The notes: generated from the sequence alone by a model not told the origin. Counted from the first letter of the stretch, positions 1-12,406 are shown. The stretch: 64,000 bases of DNA from Marsupella aquatica (GCA_973895155.1 OZ316899.1:14446001-14510000); one strand, 5' to 3'. Numbers and translations: made by a program.

Positions 1-1
1 A

Positions 2-157
2 GGATATTGCCCTAGCATCAGGCAATTTCAATCTGGAGACTGTGTATCTGCAATAGACAACACCTACTACTTTGGATGTCACTGCCAAACGTACTATTCT
101 ATGAGTGCAAAAAGTTTTGCCATCAGGCATTCTGGTTTTAGGCCAAAAGCAAGCTAG
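2..157 (+). CDS. C-terminal fragment of an unrecognised Cys-containing protein (partial)
   Basis: An open frame of 51 codons runs in from the left edge and ends at TAG 155-157. It has a CHC cluster (FGCHCQTYY) followed by a basic, hydrophobic tail. The look of a short Cys cluster followed by an Arg- and Gly-containing C-terminus recalls the cysteine-cluster domains that accompany KDZ-type transposases, but I cannot show this from so short a piece. No start, intron or partner is visible. It could be chance; no other strong signal supports it. Confidence 0.25.
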   Translation, partial: GYCPSIRQFQSGDCVSAIDNTYYFGCHCQTYYSMSAKSFAIRHSGFRPKAS

Positions 158-925
158 AGGGGGTCTAATTTGAGCAAAATAATACCCCTCCTAATACCAC
201 CCCTACCACAAAGCTCATAGTACAGTTAGTACTATAAGTCATGTAATGATGAGGGAGGAGGTTGTTGCAAGTAGAATCACGTTGGAGGGAGGAAGGGCCG
301 AAAAGACATTACTACCGTAACCTCCTATCATTTCAAAATTAGAAAGGTCAGCAAATCCGGACCGTGCCGTGGTGGCAATGAAGATCAATGGTGGTGGTTG
401 AGGGAGTAGCATTGTTGGATCTTGACCCTTCCTGCTAGAAGGATGATCCAAACCGTAGCATTGCCTGCAATCAAGGAAGACCTGGGTGCAAAGTGCGCAC
501 TTCCTTTCTATTTCCTTTTTGTTGCGTTGAATCAACTTTCACGATGCGTACTCCAGTTTGAATGTTGCGCAATGTGCTAGTTGGAGAAGACCGCAACATT
601 GTGATCCTTGATTAGGTAGCAGGGGAGGGAATGCAGGAGGGAATGACATTGCATTTTGGCGCAGGAAGTTGCTTTTAGTCGAGGGCTGCAAGCATTTGAA
701 TCTCTGGAACTTTTTGCAATCTCGTTTGCGTTGTGGAGATTGAAGAGTTACAGGAACTGAGCTACAATTTTGAAAGTTGAGGACACTCGGAAAGTTGCTC
801 TGATTGTTTTCTTCCCCACTTGTTTAATATTGAATGTCTTCTATGATCTAGGCCACGCATTAGGCACACATTCAATCTTTTCAAATAAGATGACATTGAA
901 CTCACATTCTTGTGTTGTAATTCAG
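158..925. other. No gene recognised
   Basis: Only short, low-complexity open frames occur here. A pyrimidine-rich stretch followed by AG near 925 looks like a splice acceptor for the next gene, so part of this stretch may be 5' UTR or intron. Confidence 0.4.
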
Positions 926-3610
926 GCGCAAGGCACTGGAAGGGACGAGTCAGACTCTGGAGTAACGTGCTTTCAAGGGACTCGGGCGGAGTCGCATAGC
1001 GCAGGTTTGCACCCAAATAGTTTGTTGCCAACGCTTGGAGCGAGCAGCTGGGAGAACTCAAGCTACACAGCAGGTATGTCTTCTGAAATGCCTAAAAAGT
1101 CCACGAGTCACTAGCTACCACCGAAATCACACGGTGAGAGTCTTGTAAAGGTCCCCTCATTAGAAGAGTGGACAGTTGATGCGTTTGTGAAGGACATCGA
1201 TCATTTCCACAATGTCCTTGGCTTGCCCAATGTGGGAAGCATTCCGAAGGAGCTCACAAGTGAAGATGTGTCTGCTGAGGTGTTGGAGGAGTATTTTGGG
1301 AACAAGTCTGGGAAGAACGGCTACAAGAAGGATGGCGTTAAGGGGATTCCTGCCGACGACATCGCCATGCTTACCTGTGCGTTGGACGGAATCGGAAAGT
1401 TTCAACCATACACTGTGGAGGTTGCCAAAGGTTTGTACTATGAGCGGATCTTAAAAAGACCTGTGAATTGGGCAGCTTGTGGTGCAGACAAGCATAGAGG
1501 GCAGCTTTGGTTGAGGTTTGTAAGGAAGTCTCCAATCGATAGAAACTCGCCACCGTGGAAGAGGATTGAGACAAAGTATATCCCTCCTCTAGACCTCTTC
1601 AATAGAATACAGTCCGTTGCGAGTGGAGCACATTGTGAATCACCTGGGGAGGAGAAACCGGCAAACCTAGAGCTCAAGTCACCCGAAGCCTCGGGTCCTC
1701 ATTCGAGCAGTCAAAACTTCCCGCAAAACATGAACCAATTGCAGCAAGATACAATATCTCCAGGTACGGTGTTAGGACTAGAGGCAAATGAGCAAGAGCA
1801 AGGTGAGTCCCTTTCTCAGGTAGGTGGTCCGAATCATGAAATGTCACCAGAAAATAGTTTCATAGGTTTTCCAGAAGCTCAAACCAAAAAACTTTGCACT
1901 GGAGTCACTACTGGCACGCCAGTTCCACACCAGAAGAATACACTTCTTGAAAAAATGTTGGAGGTAGTGGAGGCTACTCTTGCAGAGCTTGGCCCTGAAA
2001 TGCAGAAGTCTACACAAGATGCCATTCAATTCACAGCAGCTCAGAATGAGGCTACTGATCGAATCAACTCAATTCAAACGACATTGTCAAGGTTGAAAGT
2101 GCAAAAGAATGAACTCACTGATATCATCCACGACGTACAGCGATGCATCCATGCTCAGGTCAAAGAGCAAGCTCAAGTATCTGAGGATCTTGAACTGCTG
2201 CAAGATCCTGACGAAGAGCATTCTGAAGGCGAGGTCAATGATCTCATTTTGTTTAAAGCTACATTTGTTTTCATATTATCTTTGTTGAATGTGATTTTCA
2301 GTTGCTTATAACAATCCTGTTGTGTTGGCCGGGACTTGTGCAAGCACTTTGCAAAGGGTTGCGAGAAAAATATATCTCGTGTTGCAATGAAACAAATATA
2401 CTGCAAGCAAACTTGGCTGCTTCAAAGCAGAAGCGCATTGATGTAGTCGCAGATGCTCAAGTTCTTATGAAAGAGTTGAATAAGTTGGATGAGGAACAGG
2501 AGTATGGGAAACAGACCTTGCACAAGCTAGATCATACAGCATACAAATTGACAAAGTCCTATGATGCTCTCAATCTAGAGTGCGCAAGACTAAAGGAGCA
2601 CTTGAATACCTCTCATGCAATTTATGTATGCCCTATTAGTATCATTCGTCCTGCGCAGACAAAGGAGGCTTATTTTCCCATAAGCGAATGCCCTGTTTGC
2701 TCTCTTGGCTTCTTTTGTAACAATTGGATTCCCACATCGTGTGGACATTGCTATCATCCAAGTTGTTTGTTCCCGTTGCTTCGAAACCTCCTAAGTGTTT
2801 AGCCTGTGCTGAAGTGTTTCATCCAGCCTGGCTGAAGTGCTGGGGTTCATCCCGAGTGGACCATCCAGATGTAGTGAAGCTAGCAGATGATTGGGGTTTG
2901 GAAGAACAATCTATCTCTTTTCAAAAGAGCCTTAGTGATCTGTATTGCAAGAATGCCTTGAATTTAAAGGGAAGGAGGGAGAATCAAGCCTTGAAGCATA
3001 AGAAAGTGACCAAGTTATATTCAAAGGTATATCACTAAACCTGGTCATTTGAGTTGTTGGCATAGTATGATCTGGCTTTGTCGTACATTGGTATTAGCGG
3101 GGATATTGGTCAATTGCTAATTGTGGGATATTGTTTTGCGCTGCAGGAAAGTGTGAAGAAGTCTATCGAATATCATGAGGCTGTTGGTAAAGCTGCACAT
3201 GTACACCATGAGTTGTTGAGGGTCTCAAAAGTTGACATCAAGTTAGTTCCTACTCTAGTTCAAACGCAGACTTCAGCCCCGGAGTCCAAGGTGAGGTGAA
3301 TCTCTCAATTGTGAAGGTCAAAAAGGGTGCTGCTCCAGAACCTGGTTCGATCACTCAGGTGGAGAATGTCTCTAATGACTCTGAGCCTGGCTCTGAGTCT
3401 TGTAAGGGGAGTAGCAAAAAGCGAAAGGCCGAGGAGAAGAATGGCACAAGCTCCTCTCAAGCTAAGGGGAAGTTAAGGGGTGCTGCTATCAGTCTAGGAT
3501 TGGATCCTGCTCATGACAAGGGTGGTAATGTTGCCTTAAAGTCAGTTGAAAAGGTTAAACCACCTGTCAAAGGACGAGGAAGAGGTCGTGGATCAGCTAG
3601 GAAATTGTAA
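926..3610 (+). pseudogene. RING-H2 / coiled-coil protein gene, intron-containing, probably damaged
   Basis: Open frames in series suggest exons near 926-1073, 1152-2233, about 2343-3026 and 3147-3610. The N-terminal part is not recognised. Two long coiled-coil segments follow (about 1945-2210 and 2400-2610). A C3H2C3 RING-H2 pattern spans 2690-2850: CPVC, then CGHCYHPSC, then CLAC. The C-terminus is basic with GRGRGRG. RING-H2 proteins are usually E3 ubiquitin ligases; that role here is inference. Intron 3 is well supported (AAG/gtatat at 3027, ctgcag before 3147). Problems: TAG at 1112 in the upstream frame, though a strong donor (CAG/gtatgt at 1074) may place it in an intron; a 1-nt frameshift inside the RING near 2775; and another near 3295. 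Its position beside repeat arrays and a transposase-like gene suggests it belongs to a mobile element. Confidence 0.5.
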
Positions 3611-3929
3611 TAGGTGAGGCTGGGTAATTTAAATAGGGCTACTATGTTGACATTGTTGTCTGCCTCTGAGCATTCATGAACCCTAGATGTCTATCTAGAT
3701 ACCCAATGTGGATGCATCGATGGTAAATTTTCTTACTCTCCTCTTGCTCATCCTTTGTACCAGTCAATTTCTATGTATTGTCACAGGTTTATTTGGTTTA
3801 GGGTTCACTCACTTCATACATGCATATTATGTAGATTTGAATACTCACTTTACATGCACTACCAGACTCAGGTAATTTCTCTGGCTGTGCTTTCATGTCA
3901 CAGAGTATTTACCTGGTACCTGTGATTGT
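3611..3929. other. 3' flank of the RING-H2 gene, no gene
   Basis: AT-rich sequence without open frames of note; probably 3' UTR and spacer leading into the repeat array. Confidence 0.4.
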
Positions 3930-4480
3930 TACTCTAATACTAAGTATTAGTTTAGTACCTTCGGGTATTAGTCTAATACAATAAGGTATTACTGTAAGAG
4001 TTTCAGGTGTTAGTCAATTCCCCTGGTATTTTCATAATACCTCAAGTACTATTATCTCAATACCGTTGAGTTTTATCTCAATACCATTGAGTATTATCAT
4101 AATACCATTGAGTATTATCACAAAACCGTGTATTATTATCATAATACCTTGTAGTATTGTCACAATACCGTGTAGTATTATGTAAATACCTTGTAGTATT
4201 ATGTAAATACCTTGTCAGTAGTATTATATAAATACCTTGTCAGTAGTATTATGTAAATACCTTGTAGTATTATGTAAATACCTTTGAGTATTATGTAAAT
4301 ACCTTTGAGTATTATGTAAGTTACGCGTTTGAGTATTGTTTCAAATTCTTGCGAGTATTAGTTCAATACCTTTGAGTAGTAGTGTAATCCCTTGAGGATT
4401 GTGTGTCATGTTGTGGTAGTGCAAGCAAGGTTTTGTCATTGAATATCCATCGGGAATCCTTGAGTATTGATTTGAGTATT
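3930..4480. repeat. Array of short AGTATT/AATAC near-palindromic repeats
   Basis: About 25 imperfect units built from AGTATTATGTAAATACC-like words, in which GTATT and AATAC face each other across a few bases, giving local dyad symmetry. Spacing is roughly 18-30 bases and the units drift in sequence. The array sits between the RING-H2 gene and the next ORF. Similar arrays with other core words lie at 6640-7180 and inside the 12.3-kb element. It may be a protein-binding array or simply an expanded microsatellite. Confidence 0.75.
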
Positions 4481-4518
4481 GGACTTGTAGTTTTGCAGGA
4501 TCTTGTTGACGCAGAAGA

Positions 4519-5142
4519 ATGGGGACTCCTGTAACAGAAGTTGAGCAGGTCGTGGAAGCAGGGTAGTCTGCTTCATTTCAAGATGTCGTGGTTCATATTG
4601 TGAACTTTCATTCAACCTTCCCCCATCCTAGGCGCTTTATTTATAAAGCATGCTCACATCGGCTAGGACATGGAGGCATTTGTGGCACATCAAAGGAGCT
4701 CGGCCGGCAGGTGTGTGGCCATGCAGGGGAGGGTGTTGATACATATGGTTTTGAAGTTGTGATTGTTGATGCGGTGTTTAAGCAGGCAACCCCCATTCGT
4801 GCTGAGATTCGGGATAGCGCTTCAGTCTGGTTGGGGCTAGGAGCTTCAGACCTACGAGCTTGCACCGAACAGGAGCAGATGGACTACATCCGGGCTGTTG
4901 CCTTGCAGTGTCGAAGGTGCTCAGTGGCCTTGGCTGCAAAAGATGGGGTACTATCAATGGAAATTTTGTCTCTCCTTGGGGTTCCTACCCATAGTTGGGT
5001 CCCCTGGCCTCTCACTGTGATAGTTTCTAGATCCCACCCAAGGTCCACCAATGTGGAACGATCCCTCGTACCAAGAGGATCTGTCCTTTTGGACCAATTG
5101 GAGGGTATTTTAGTCGCACTTCGCCATCAAGGTTTAGACTAG
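4519..5142 (+). pseudogene. Unrecognised ORF of about 208 codons with one in-frame TAG
   Basis: ATG 4519 is followed in the same frame by TAG 4564-4566 and then an open frame of 184 codons from 4588 to the TAG at 5140. A good splice acceptor (tagttttgcag) lies just before 4500, so the first exon may be upstream. The protein has several Cys residues (a CRRC pair and a GHGGICGT segment) and no transmembrane segment. CAG in place of TAG would keep the frame open. I recognise no family. Length and steady composition argue for a real, recently broken gene. Confidence 0.35.
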
Positions 5143-6200
5143 GAATGAGGTGATCTGAGGAGAATGTTTTGGGAATTGTAGAGACATATATAGAGCTGCA
5201 ATTTTTGCAGTAGTGTTTTTGCATACGGATTTTGTGGCCAGGATTTTCTACAGGCCCCAACAGTTTAGTGTGGTTCTTTCTATCTCTGCTTGGATTAGTT
5301 ACAATCAATCAATCTTGTATCCTGTGAGTACTTGATTTACTGTACAAAGCTAAAGTCTAGCTTGCATAAATAAATTGAGTGACTACAAGATGTCTCATTT
5401 TGTACAAATCTTGATGTATTGGAAACTATAGAGAAATAGAGTTGCCTACTTGACAATTGCTAGAGTAGTTTTTTTAATCGCGGAAAAGTGAACTGAATTC
5501 TACAGGCCAAACAGTTCAATGGATTACATGGATTTGTTACAGTCAATTTTGTAATCCGCATGGTATTGCATTTACTATTGAAAGCAACAGGACTTGCACT
5601 GTAAATAAACTGAGCGAGTGTTTGTGACTCGTGTTTGTGAAGAAACAATGAATGAGTTTAATTTTTGTTTATAGTCCAAAATGTTGGCCTTCAACAATGC
5701 CAAGCTTTCGACCTATATCCAGGTTGTTGTTTGGATCATAATGTAGATGTTAGCGCAATTAGTTATTGTGAGAAACCTTAGAAAGTGAACCCTTCATAGC
5801 AATCATTTGCCTTGGAATAGAAAATGTCATTGATGCTCATAGTGATCTCAGTATGTACACTCAGGAAAAAACTGAATGAGTGTACATACTGGTACTGTGA
5901 AACAATCATGCTCCTCCTTTGATGATTGAAATAAAGAAATCAAACTAAGGCAGATCTCAAAAGACAACATGAACTGTGAATAACCTGGGTCCATGAATGG
6001 ACGAATGCTTAATTTAGGAAAAGTAACAGTATGCTATAACATGCATGGGGGTAAAATAAGATCTGGATGGAGGTTGAGAGCTAAAATTTGCTTCCCTTTG
6101 CAAAGTTCTGGGAACTAAGGCACTACACCGAACAGGAGGAATAGACCAAGGTGATCACCGAATTGAGATAATTAAAGTTGCACCAGAGGTCCAGGAAGGC
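5143..6200. other. Noncoding spacer with one perfect 15-bp hairpin
   Basis: No supported gene. The only marked structure is a perfect inverted repeat: CAGTATGTACACTCA at 5849-5863 pairs with TGAGTGTACATACTG at 5877-5891 across a 13-base loop. It is too short for a typical plant miRNA precursor arm and could be a MITE remnant or transcript-end structure. Confidence 0.45.
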
Positions 6201-6227
6201 TTTAGGGTTTAGGGTTTAGGGTTTAGG
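6201..6227 (+). repeat. Interstitial telomere-type repeat (TTTAGGG, 3.9 units)
   Basis: TTTAGGG occurs three times in tandem followed by TTTAGG. This is the usual plant telomere unit. Short runs like this are common inside plant genomes and mark either repair of breaks with telomeric DNA or telo-box promoter elements. Confidence 0.85.
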
Positions 6228-6639
6228 AAGAAGATGGACATCCATTGGCATTTGATGAGAACTTTTATAGATTTGATAGACAACGTTCAAATTGCGTTTC
6301 AAGCTTATTCTGAAACAGAAGCATGATCACAAAATGCTGCTGAACGAAGACACAATGGTCCTGTGGCCACTACTCAACTAGCTAATTTGCTAGCCACAAC
6401 TCACATGACTAAAATTTATGATAAATTATATCCATATCTAGCCAAACAAGGGTAGTGATTGTCGTGCCTCTAGGCAACAAAGAGAGACTCATTATATCAC
6501 CTGCATGAAAAAAGAGACAGGTCCAGCAGTTAAAATGTATCAGTGGCTTGCTTTTGCAATATAGCTACTAGTCTCACAACACCCACTACATCAAACAGTC
6601 AACTGTATAAAACTATTAGCCTAGGCTATAGTATTGAGT
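6228..6639. other. No gene recognised
   Basis: Short frames only; nothing supportable. Confidence 0.4.
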
Positions 6640-7180
6640 ATTGGGTCGGACTGCAAGTACTGAGTACTAAAGCCAGGTCTTGAGTACCAGGTACTCAACG
6701 TATTGAGCTCGGTATTAAGTACTAGGTACTCAAGGTACTAAGTACTTGATACTCAGGGTACTGAGTACTAGGTACTTAAGGTACTGAGTACTTAAGGTAC
6801 TGAGTACTTAAGGTACTGAGTACTGGGTACTTAAGGTACTGAGTACTGGGTACTTATGGTACTTGGTACTATGTACTCAAGGTACTATGTACTTAAGGTA
6901 CTGAGTACTAGGTACTTACTTAGGTACTTGGTATTATGTATTGAGTACTAGGTACTCAAAGTACTGAGTATTTGGTACTTAAGGTACTTAAGTTGGTACT
7001 GCGTACTTATGGTACTGAGTACTTGGTACATACGTAACCAGTACTGGTACTTAAGGTATTTAATACTTGACTAAGTATTATGTACTAGGTACTATGAGTA
7101 TTTATTATCAAGTAGGTACTAGAAAAGGCATTAAGTATTAGCAAATAAATATTACAAGTATTAGCAATAGGTATTACAAA
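6640..7180. repeat. Array of GTACT-based near-palindromic repeats
   Basis: Dozens of GGTACT/AGTACT words alternate (for example GGTACTGAGTACTTAAGGTA), so that most units contain GTAC dyads. Unit length is about 13-22 bases. The array lies 0.4 kb beyond the 3' end of the minus-strand transposase-like gene at 7604, mirroring the 3930-4480 array beyond the plus-strand gene. Confidence 0.8.
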
Positions 7181-7603
7181 GAAGAACTAGTATTCGGTAA
7201 GGAGGAGTTGCAAGTTTACTTGCCACTGAGAATCATGGGCCATGTGCATTGCGCAGTCATCAAATTGAACACCTGCACACAATAAACTAGATTGGTCAAA
7301 GACATGAATCAGTGTACAAGAATGTCACAAAGTGCCTTTTCACAGAGTTTTGAGATTGAGGGACCAACATCAAGTGAGGATGACCACCTCATAAAACATT
7401 AGCATCTGCGCTTTTAATTTGCTTACCTAGAACTTTAGGCGTACAGGTTCAATTCAACCACACTCGGATTTCCTCTGCAGTCAATAAAGTTGCAATTAGA
7501 ATTAAACCAGCACAACCAACAATCTACCCAATGTAACTATTCTCTTCCAATGAGTGTCTTTAGTGTCTTCAATAAACAGATAAATATTGGCAGTGAAAGA
7601 AAA
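7181..7603. other. 3' flank or further exons of the minus-strand gene
   Basis: The last open frame of the minus-strand gene ends right after AG/gtaatt, which looks like a splice donor, so short downstream exons may exist here. None can be fixed by reading. Confidence 0.3.
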
Positions 7604-10600
7604 TTACCTGTCCGCTGAATCCAAAATTGCTTGATAAGTGTTAGGGGCAAGCTTGAACCCTGGTGATCCCCTCAGTATTTTTGTTGGCACAAGTCCAAAT
7701 TTTATGTGAATCACGGATGCCACATCGGCATAGCTAATGCTAGATTTGTCGTTACGAACAAAGCAAGTCGGATGCCTGCCATATTGCTGAAACCAAGTGC
7801 CTGCCAAAACTCGATCGCCCTTATAAAATTCAGCAGAATAGTCGTCTATGAAATCATTTTCAACAACATGAGCCTTTTTTGTACACAAAAGAACGTAGAA
7901 TTCTGCTTTCCAAATGTTGTCTTCTTCAGCCTTCACAGCAAAATAGTCACCCACTTCAACTAGATCACCAATGTAGCCCTCGTAATCACAGGTCTCACTA
8001 TCCAACCCGCCACCCATGTCTTCAATAATGGATGCAATCTCTCCAGCATTTTTGGGGTACACATAATCTACCTCCCACGGTAGAACATGAGCCTGATTTT
8101 CACAGAGTTCTTGACTTTCTGGATGAAGTGCACAGTTGATGCAGAAGCAAGCCAATTGTCTACATTTCAGCATCATGGGATTGTCAGGGCTATATCCCAA
8201 AAAGAAATGCTTTTGTCTCACACCTTTGATAGGCAAACATTCTAGGCCTGAACTCCGCTCCACCTCTTGCACACCGACCTCCCAGAAAAAATGTCTCACA
8301 CCCTGTGTCTTGTCATACTCCATTTGCTTTCCTAGGCAAAACCGTTCCTTAAGAAACTCGACCACATCCTTGGCACCCTCCATTGGATGCCCTCCTTCTT
8401 TCCGCAACTGCTCCTTTCGAAGAGCTTGCTTCACCCCACCTCCTAGTCCATCCTGTGGAAGCAAGCATACAACAAAAATGCATCAAATCCTGCACGCTAA
8501 AAACTTCAAAGCTATCGCATAAATCAGCACGTAAAAATGTAACACTATTACATACTATAGACAATGAAGCAAAAAAAGGGCCTGGCAAGTAATTACTTGT
8601 ACACCTTTCCCATGCCCCGAGGCATGGAAACACCACATTAGTGGGACCCCATAGTCATGATTGTATTTTGCCACATAGGAAAAAGGGCGGCAAGCTTTAA
8701 ACTATGTTGCACACCCGTCTGACCACATAATGTGATTGTCTACAAAAATCTCTTTCTCTTTCATCCACTTCCAATGGAAATCCAAGCTGTGTTGCACAAA
8801 GAAGGTATCATGGCTATTGTCATCTGAAATAAAGAAGTGGTAATCAGCCTCAATAAATCTGGTGATCCTCTGGCCCATTTTGTTGTACACCATAGGATCC
8901 TCCTCCTCCTTGTCATACTGGTGCCGGTAGGTGATCAGAACAAGAATAGTGACCTGTCTATTATCCCAGTGAAGGGATTGTACCTCATCTTGCGTTGCAA
9001 ATGTGTAGTTCTCTGCAAAGTCAATCGAACTCACTATGGTGCCTTTAGGAAAGGACTTGAGACAATTCTGGTACTGCTCAGCTTGCCATCTAGCATAGAA
9101 GTCATGTTTTATAAACGTTTCTATAGTAGCTGTTACTTTTTCCATAAACACCACCATTGAGGTGACTTTAGTTACTAATCTAAGCCTCTTTCTAACCTTG
9201 GAAATCTCTGCATCATCACGATTCTGGAATTTCTTCTTTTTGGCACTCTTTGGCTTTGGTAAATCATCCAGGTTAACATACTCATATGTTTGCCACACCA
9301 CAAACTCATCCTCTTCATCCACTCTTTCCTCCCACGGACACAACTCTAACAACCCTGGCCCACAGATCTCACAACTACCTAGTAAACAGTCCCTCTTGTG
9401 CCAAAGATCATCCTCTCCTTTCTTACATAAGGTTTGTGCGCACCACTCTCTCACAGAGCATTGTGTATACTTGTGAGCTTTGTAGGGTTCATCATAACTA
9501 TTCAGACTCACATGAGTAGTGGTACTGCAAGTACCGTCGACAACACTACCATCAATACTATGACTCACTCCAGCAACAATTATAGGGGAACAAACTACAC
9601 ATTGACATGTGCAACCCACAGGATGTTGAGCTTGTCGTTGCTTGGCAAAGGCTTTGCAAAGTAGGTGCATCTCAACATGTTGCTTACAACAGCAGACATC
9701 CCTTTCTTTCATTGTACGTATGAAGTAAGGTTTGAGGGCTTGAAAAGATCGCAAACCGATAGTGTAAGCTTTATGTTCTTTCTTCAGCCATTCCTGGAAC
9801 TTGAAAAAGTACTCTGCCTGTCACCATGTGCAACATAAGTGAACAAAATGAGTAGTGCACAAAATAAACCAATATTGATTACAGACTTGCACTACTACAC
9901 TTGCAGACTTACTACACGATTAGAAATGAGATGCACTACTACATAATTAGCAATTACCTCAGTATCCTCAAGGCGGTGAGTCCTGTGCTCCACATATTCA
10001 TTCTTTGCAATCCTTTTTCGTACAAAATCCTTCTTGCGTGGACCAGGCCTGGTAAGCGCCTCCCAGAACCACGCAACATCACCTCGAATCTCCAGAGAAA
10101 GGCGATCACTCCTTTCCTTTCGCTGACCCATTGGAAAACGCAATGTTGCATCACCATCTAGCAGAATTCTTTTCTTACTAGCAGCATACACAGATGCTCT
10201 TTTGATACACAATGCTCGAGCAAGAGAAGATTGGTATCTTGCATCCACAATCTTGGGACCTATAAAAGAAGATAGTAGAATATCTTTGGCTGCTTTATGA
10301 TCTTTACGCCTTGCATACTTGACTGTTTTCAAAGTGTTCTTTATATCATCGATAGCTGTACTCCATGATTGATCCGCTTTAGGGCAGCCTAGTGAAGTGG
10401 GGTGCAATTAAACCATTCCCTTATGAGTCCAAAAACACTCCATGATGATCTTCTTAGCAGCAAAATTATGTCGTCTCGTTAATTCGGAAAAGTGCTTTAC
10501 CATCCCAGTGACAACTTGGGTCTGGCTACGGACACTTCTGTTTGGGATATCAGAGGCATCATAATTCTCGATTACCTCACCAAGTAGACACCGCTTCCTC

Positions 10601-11165
10601 AAACAAGACTTTTGTTGTCTCCTTCTAGCTGATGCACGCATAGCCTCTTGAGTTGCCACCCTTGTTGCATCTCCAAAAGACTGATCATTTGCACTGCACT
10701 CCTCCGCTGATCTCAACCTGGACTCCAAATCAATAGTTTGATTATGCAAGTCATGAATTTGGTATTCCAAAGTTGCAAACTCCCCAGTCAATTGTAGCCG
10801 AATTTCATCCTTGAAGTTGTCAGCCTGCTCTCTTGCATTAGCAAGCAGCTTCTCTGCCTCTATTGCAGCCTCTCGTCCAGCCTGAACAAGCAACTTCTCC
10901 GCCTCTATGGTAGCCTTGTGTCTAGCTTGAGCAATCAACTGCTCTACCTCTATTGCAGCCTTGTGTCTAGCCTTAGCAAGCAACTTCTCGGCCTCTATGG
11001 CAGCCTCCTGAATCACCAGCTTCTCTGCCTGCCCCTGAGCATCTTGTAAAGTTTCTTTGGCATGTGTTCTTACTGCATTCACTGCTTGCCCTGCCCTACG
11101 CTCTCTTCTCTTAAAATTTCGTCGTCTCTTTTGGCTTTCGCTGCTTCATCCCAAACACTACTCAT
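7604..11165 (-). pseudogene. Coiled-coil / RNase H-like transposase-type gene, multi-exon, several stops
   Basis: Exons read from right to left: 11165-9958, about 9820-8600 and about 8453-7604, with GT-AG borders (donor at 9957, acceptor ggtgacag at 9821, donor near 8599, acceptor ttccacag near 8454). The N-terminal part is a long coiled coil of repeated AEKLL(A/V)xAR(H/R)KAAIE units. Next comes a Cys-rich region (CTCQCVVC, CEICG). Then an RNase H-like core follows: SSIDFAENY (Asp at nt 9022), a HWDN..VTILV strand, ISDDNSHDTFFVQH, and MWSDGC (Asp at nt 8719), then the ASGHGKGVQDG.GG.VK loop. This order matches transposase-derived proteins abundant in seed-free plants. Damage: TAA at 10408 and TAG at 8702, each one C-to-T change from CAA or CAG with homology continuing, plus a 1-nt shift near 11085. 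It may continue beyond 7604. Confidence 0.6.
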
Positions 11166-12163
11166 GATGTTGGGTTAACACCATGAGATCATGTGTGAGG
11201 GTAGAGATTCACCCTACTTCAACCGCCCTTGAGCTACAATGTTTGTTCTCCTAAACACAGAGTAATGCCACAGAGTAATGAAGGTCTAAACGTAGAGTAA
11301 TGCCGCAGAGTAATGCCGCAGCTTCCTATCGCAGAGTAAGGAACATTCGCTACGAGGTCAGATGTTTACAGTCCTTAATATCCCTTAGACCACAATGCAT
11401 GGCAATGCGACGCAAAACGCAACATTGAAGCTCCAAACAGGAGCAAAAGAAGGTGAATGTCAAACACGAAAAGGACAAGGTAACACAAAAGTTCTGCAAC
11501 GCGATGTCCGCGCTTGTTTCTCTCAATGTCTGGGCTTGTTTCTTGCAAGAAAAACTTACAAGTATAGTGCGTCTGTGAGTACCACTAAATTTCTGCAACA
11601 TACGCAATGTTTGGGCTTGTTTCTCGCAAGAAAAACTTACTTGGTATATTGCATCCGTGAGTACCACCAAATTTCTGCATCGCAATGTCGGGGCAGCTTG
11701 TTTCCCTCAAGAAAAACTTACTCAAGATTAAGAAAAACTTACAGGTATAGTGCGTCCACGAGTATATGACACGTAACGATGTTTGTGGAAGGACTCATGA
11801 CCTAACGCGCCATGTACAATGGACTTGGGAACTTGCATAGAGTTCAAACCATAGGGTCAACACGAGTTACGAGGTATTTGAATTCCAAGAAAGTACTACT
11901 TAAGCTTAGTACCTTAAGTGACAATGTCGGCTGTGGGTAGTGAAGGGTAACACCAAGGAAATCATCACCTTTACTTCTTGGGCTACACAGTAATGCTTGT
12001 CTAATCTTGGCCACCCATTCAAATACATCTGAGCCCTTCCATGGTCCTTTTTGGTCCTTGTACATTTCAAGTACCATCCTCTATGGTATTTGAAATGTGA
12101 CATTTGTGACATCAAATAATAACCCCTCTAGCTTGCTTTTGGCCTTTAGAAGGTCGTGATGGT
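11166..12163. repeat. Upstream region with two small tandem repeats
   Basis: Upstream of the minus-strand gene start. At 11255-11335 the word GAGTAATGCC recurs four times. At 11515-11760 a unit of about 80-88 bases, containing GCTTGTTTC.CGCAAGAAAAACTTAC, is repeated three times with drift. The region could hold the promoter of the minus-strand gene. No coding sequence is supported. Confidence 0.5.
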
Positions 12164-12406
12164 ATGGTTTGGAAGGATCATGTGCGCAACTGTGCACCTT
12201 GTCACCTTCCAAACATTGATGATAGCATAGATCCTAGTCTAGCAGTGATACCTGCAGGCTTACATTGTATGTTGTGTGGATCCACTCGTGGAGCTGCAAC
12301 CATGTTGATTTGTGATGGTTGCTCAAGAGGTTGGCACTTAGCATGTTTGACGCCACCTCTTGATTCAGTCCCTGAAGAACGGTGGTTGTGTCCCAATTGT
12401 AGATAG
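12164..12406 (+). pseudogene. PHD-finger fragment, probably from a retroelement
   Basis: Eighty codons. A full C4HC3 PHD pattern is present: CMLC, then CDGC, WHLAC, and WLCPNC just before the stop. It is preceded by NCAPCHLPN. PHD fingers read histone H3 tails; in algae and lower plants closely similar C-terminal PHD fingers also occur on transposon-encoded proteins. Without the rest of the gene the role cannot be told. Start and stop are those of the open frame and may be exon limits. Confidence 0.55.

Noticed and set aside
239-535. 98-codon minus ORF with a CALC...CRQC pair
   Set aside because: Two Cys pairs alone do not make a zinc finger here; composition is not protein-like and no neighbour supports it.
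5849-5891. Hairpin as a miRNA precursor
   Set aside because: The stem is only 15 bp with a 13-base loop, too short for a plant miRNA duplex.
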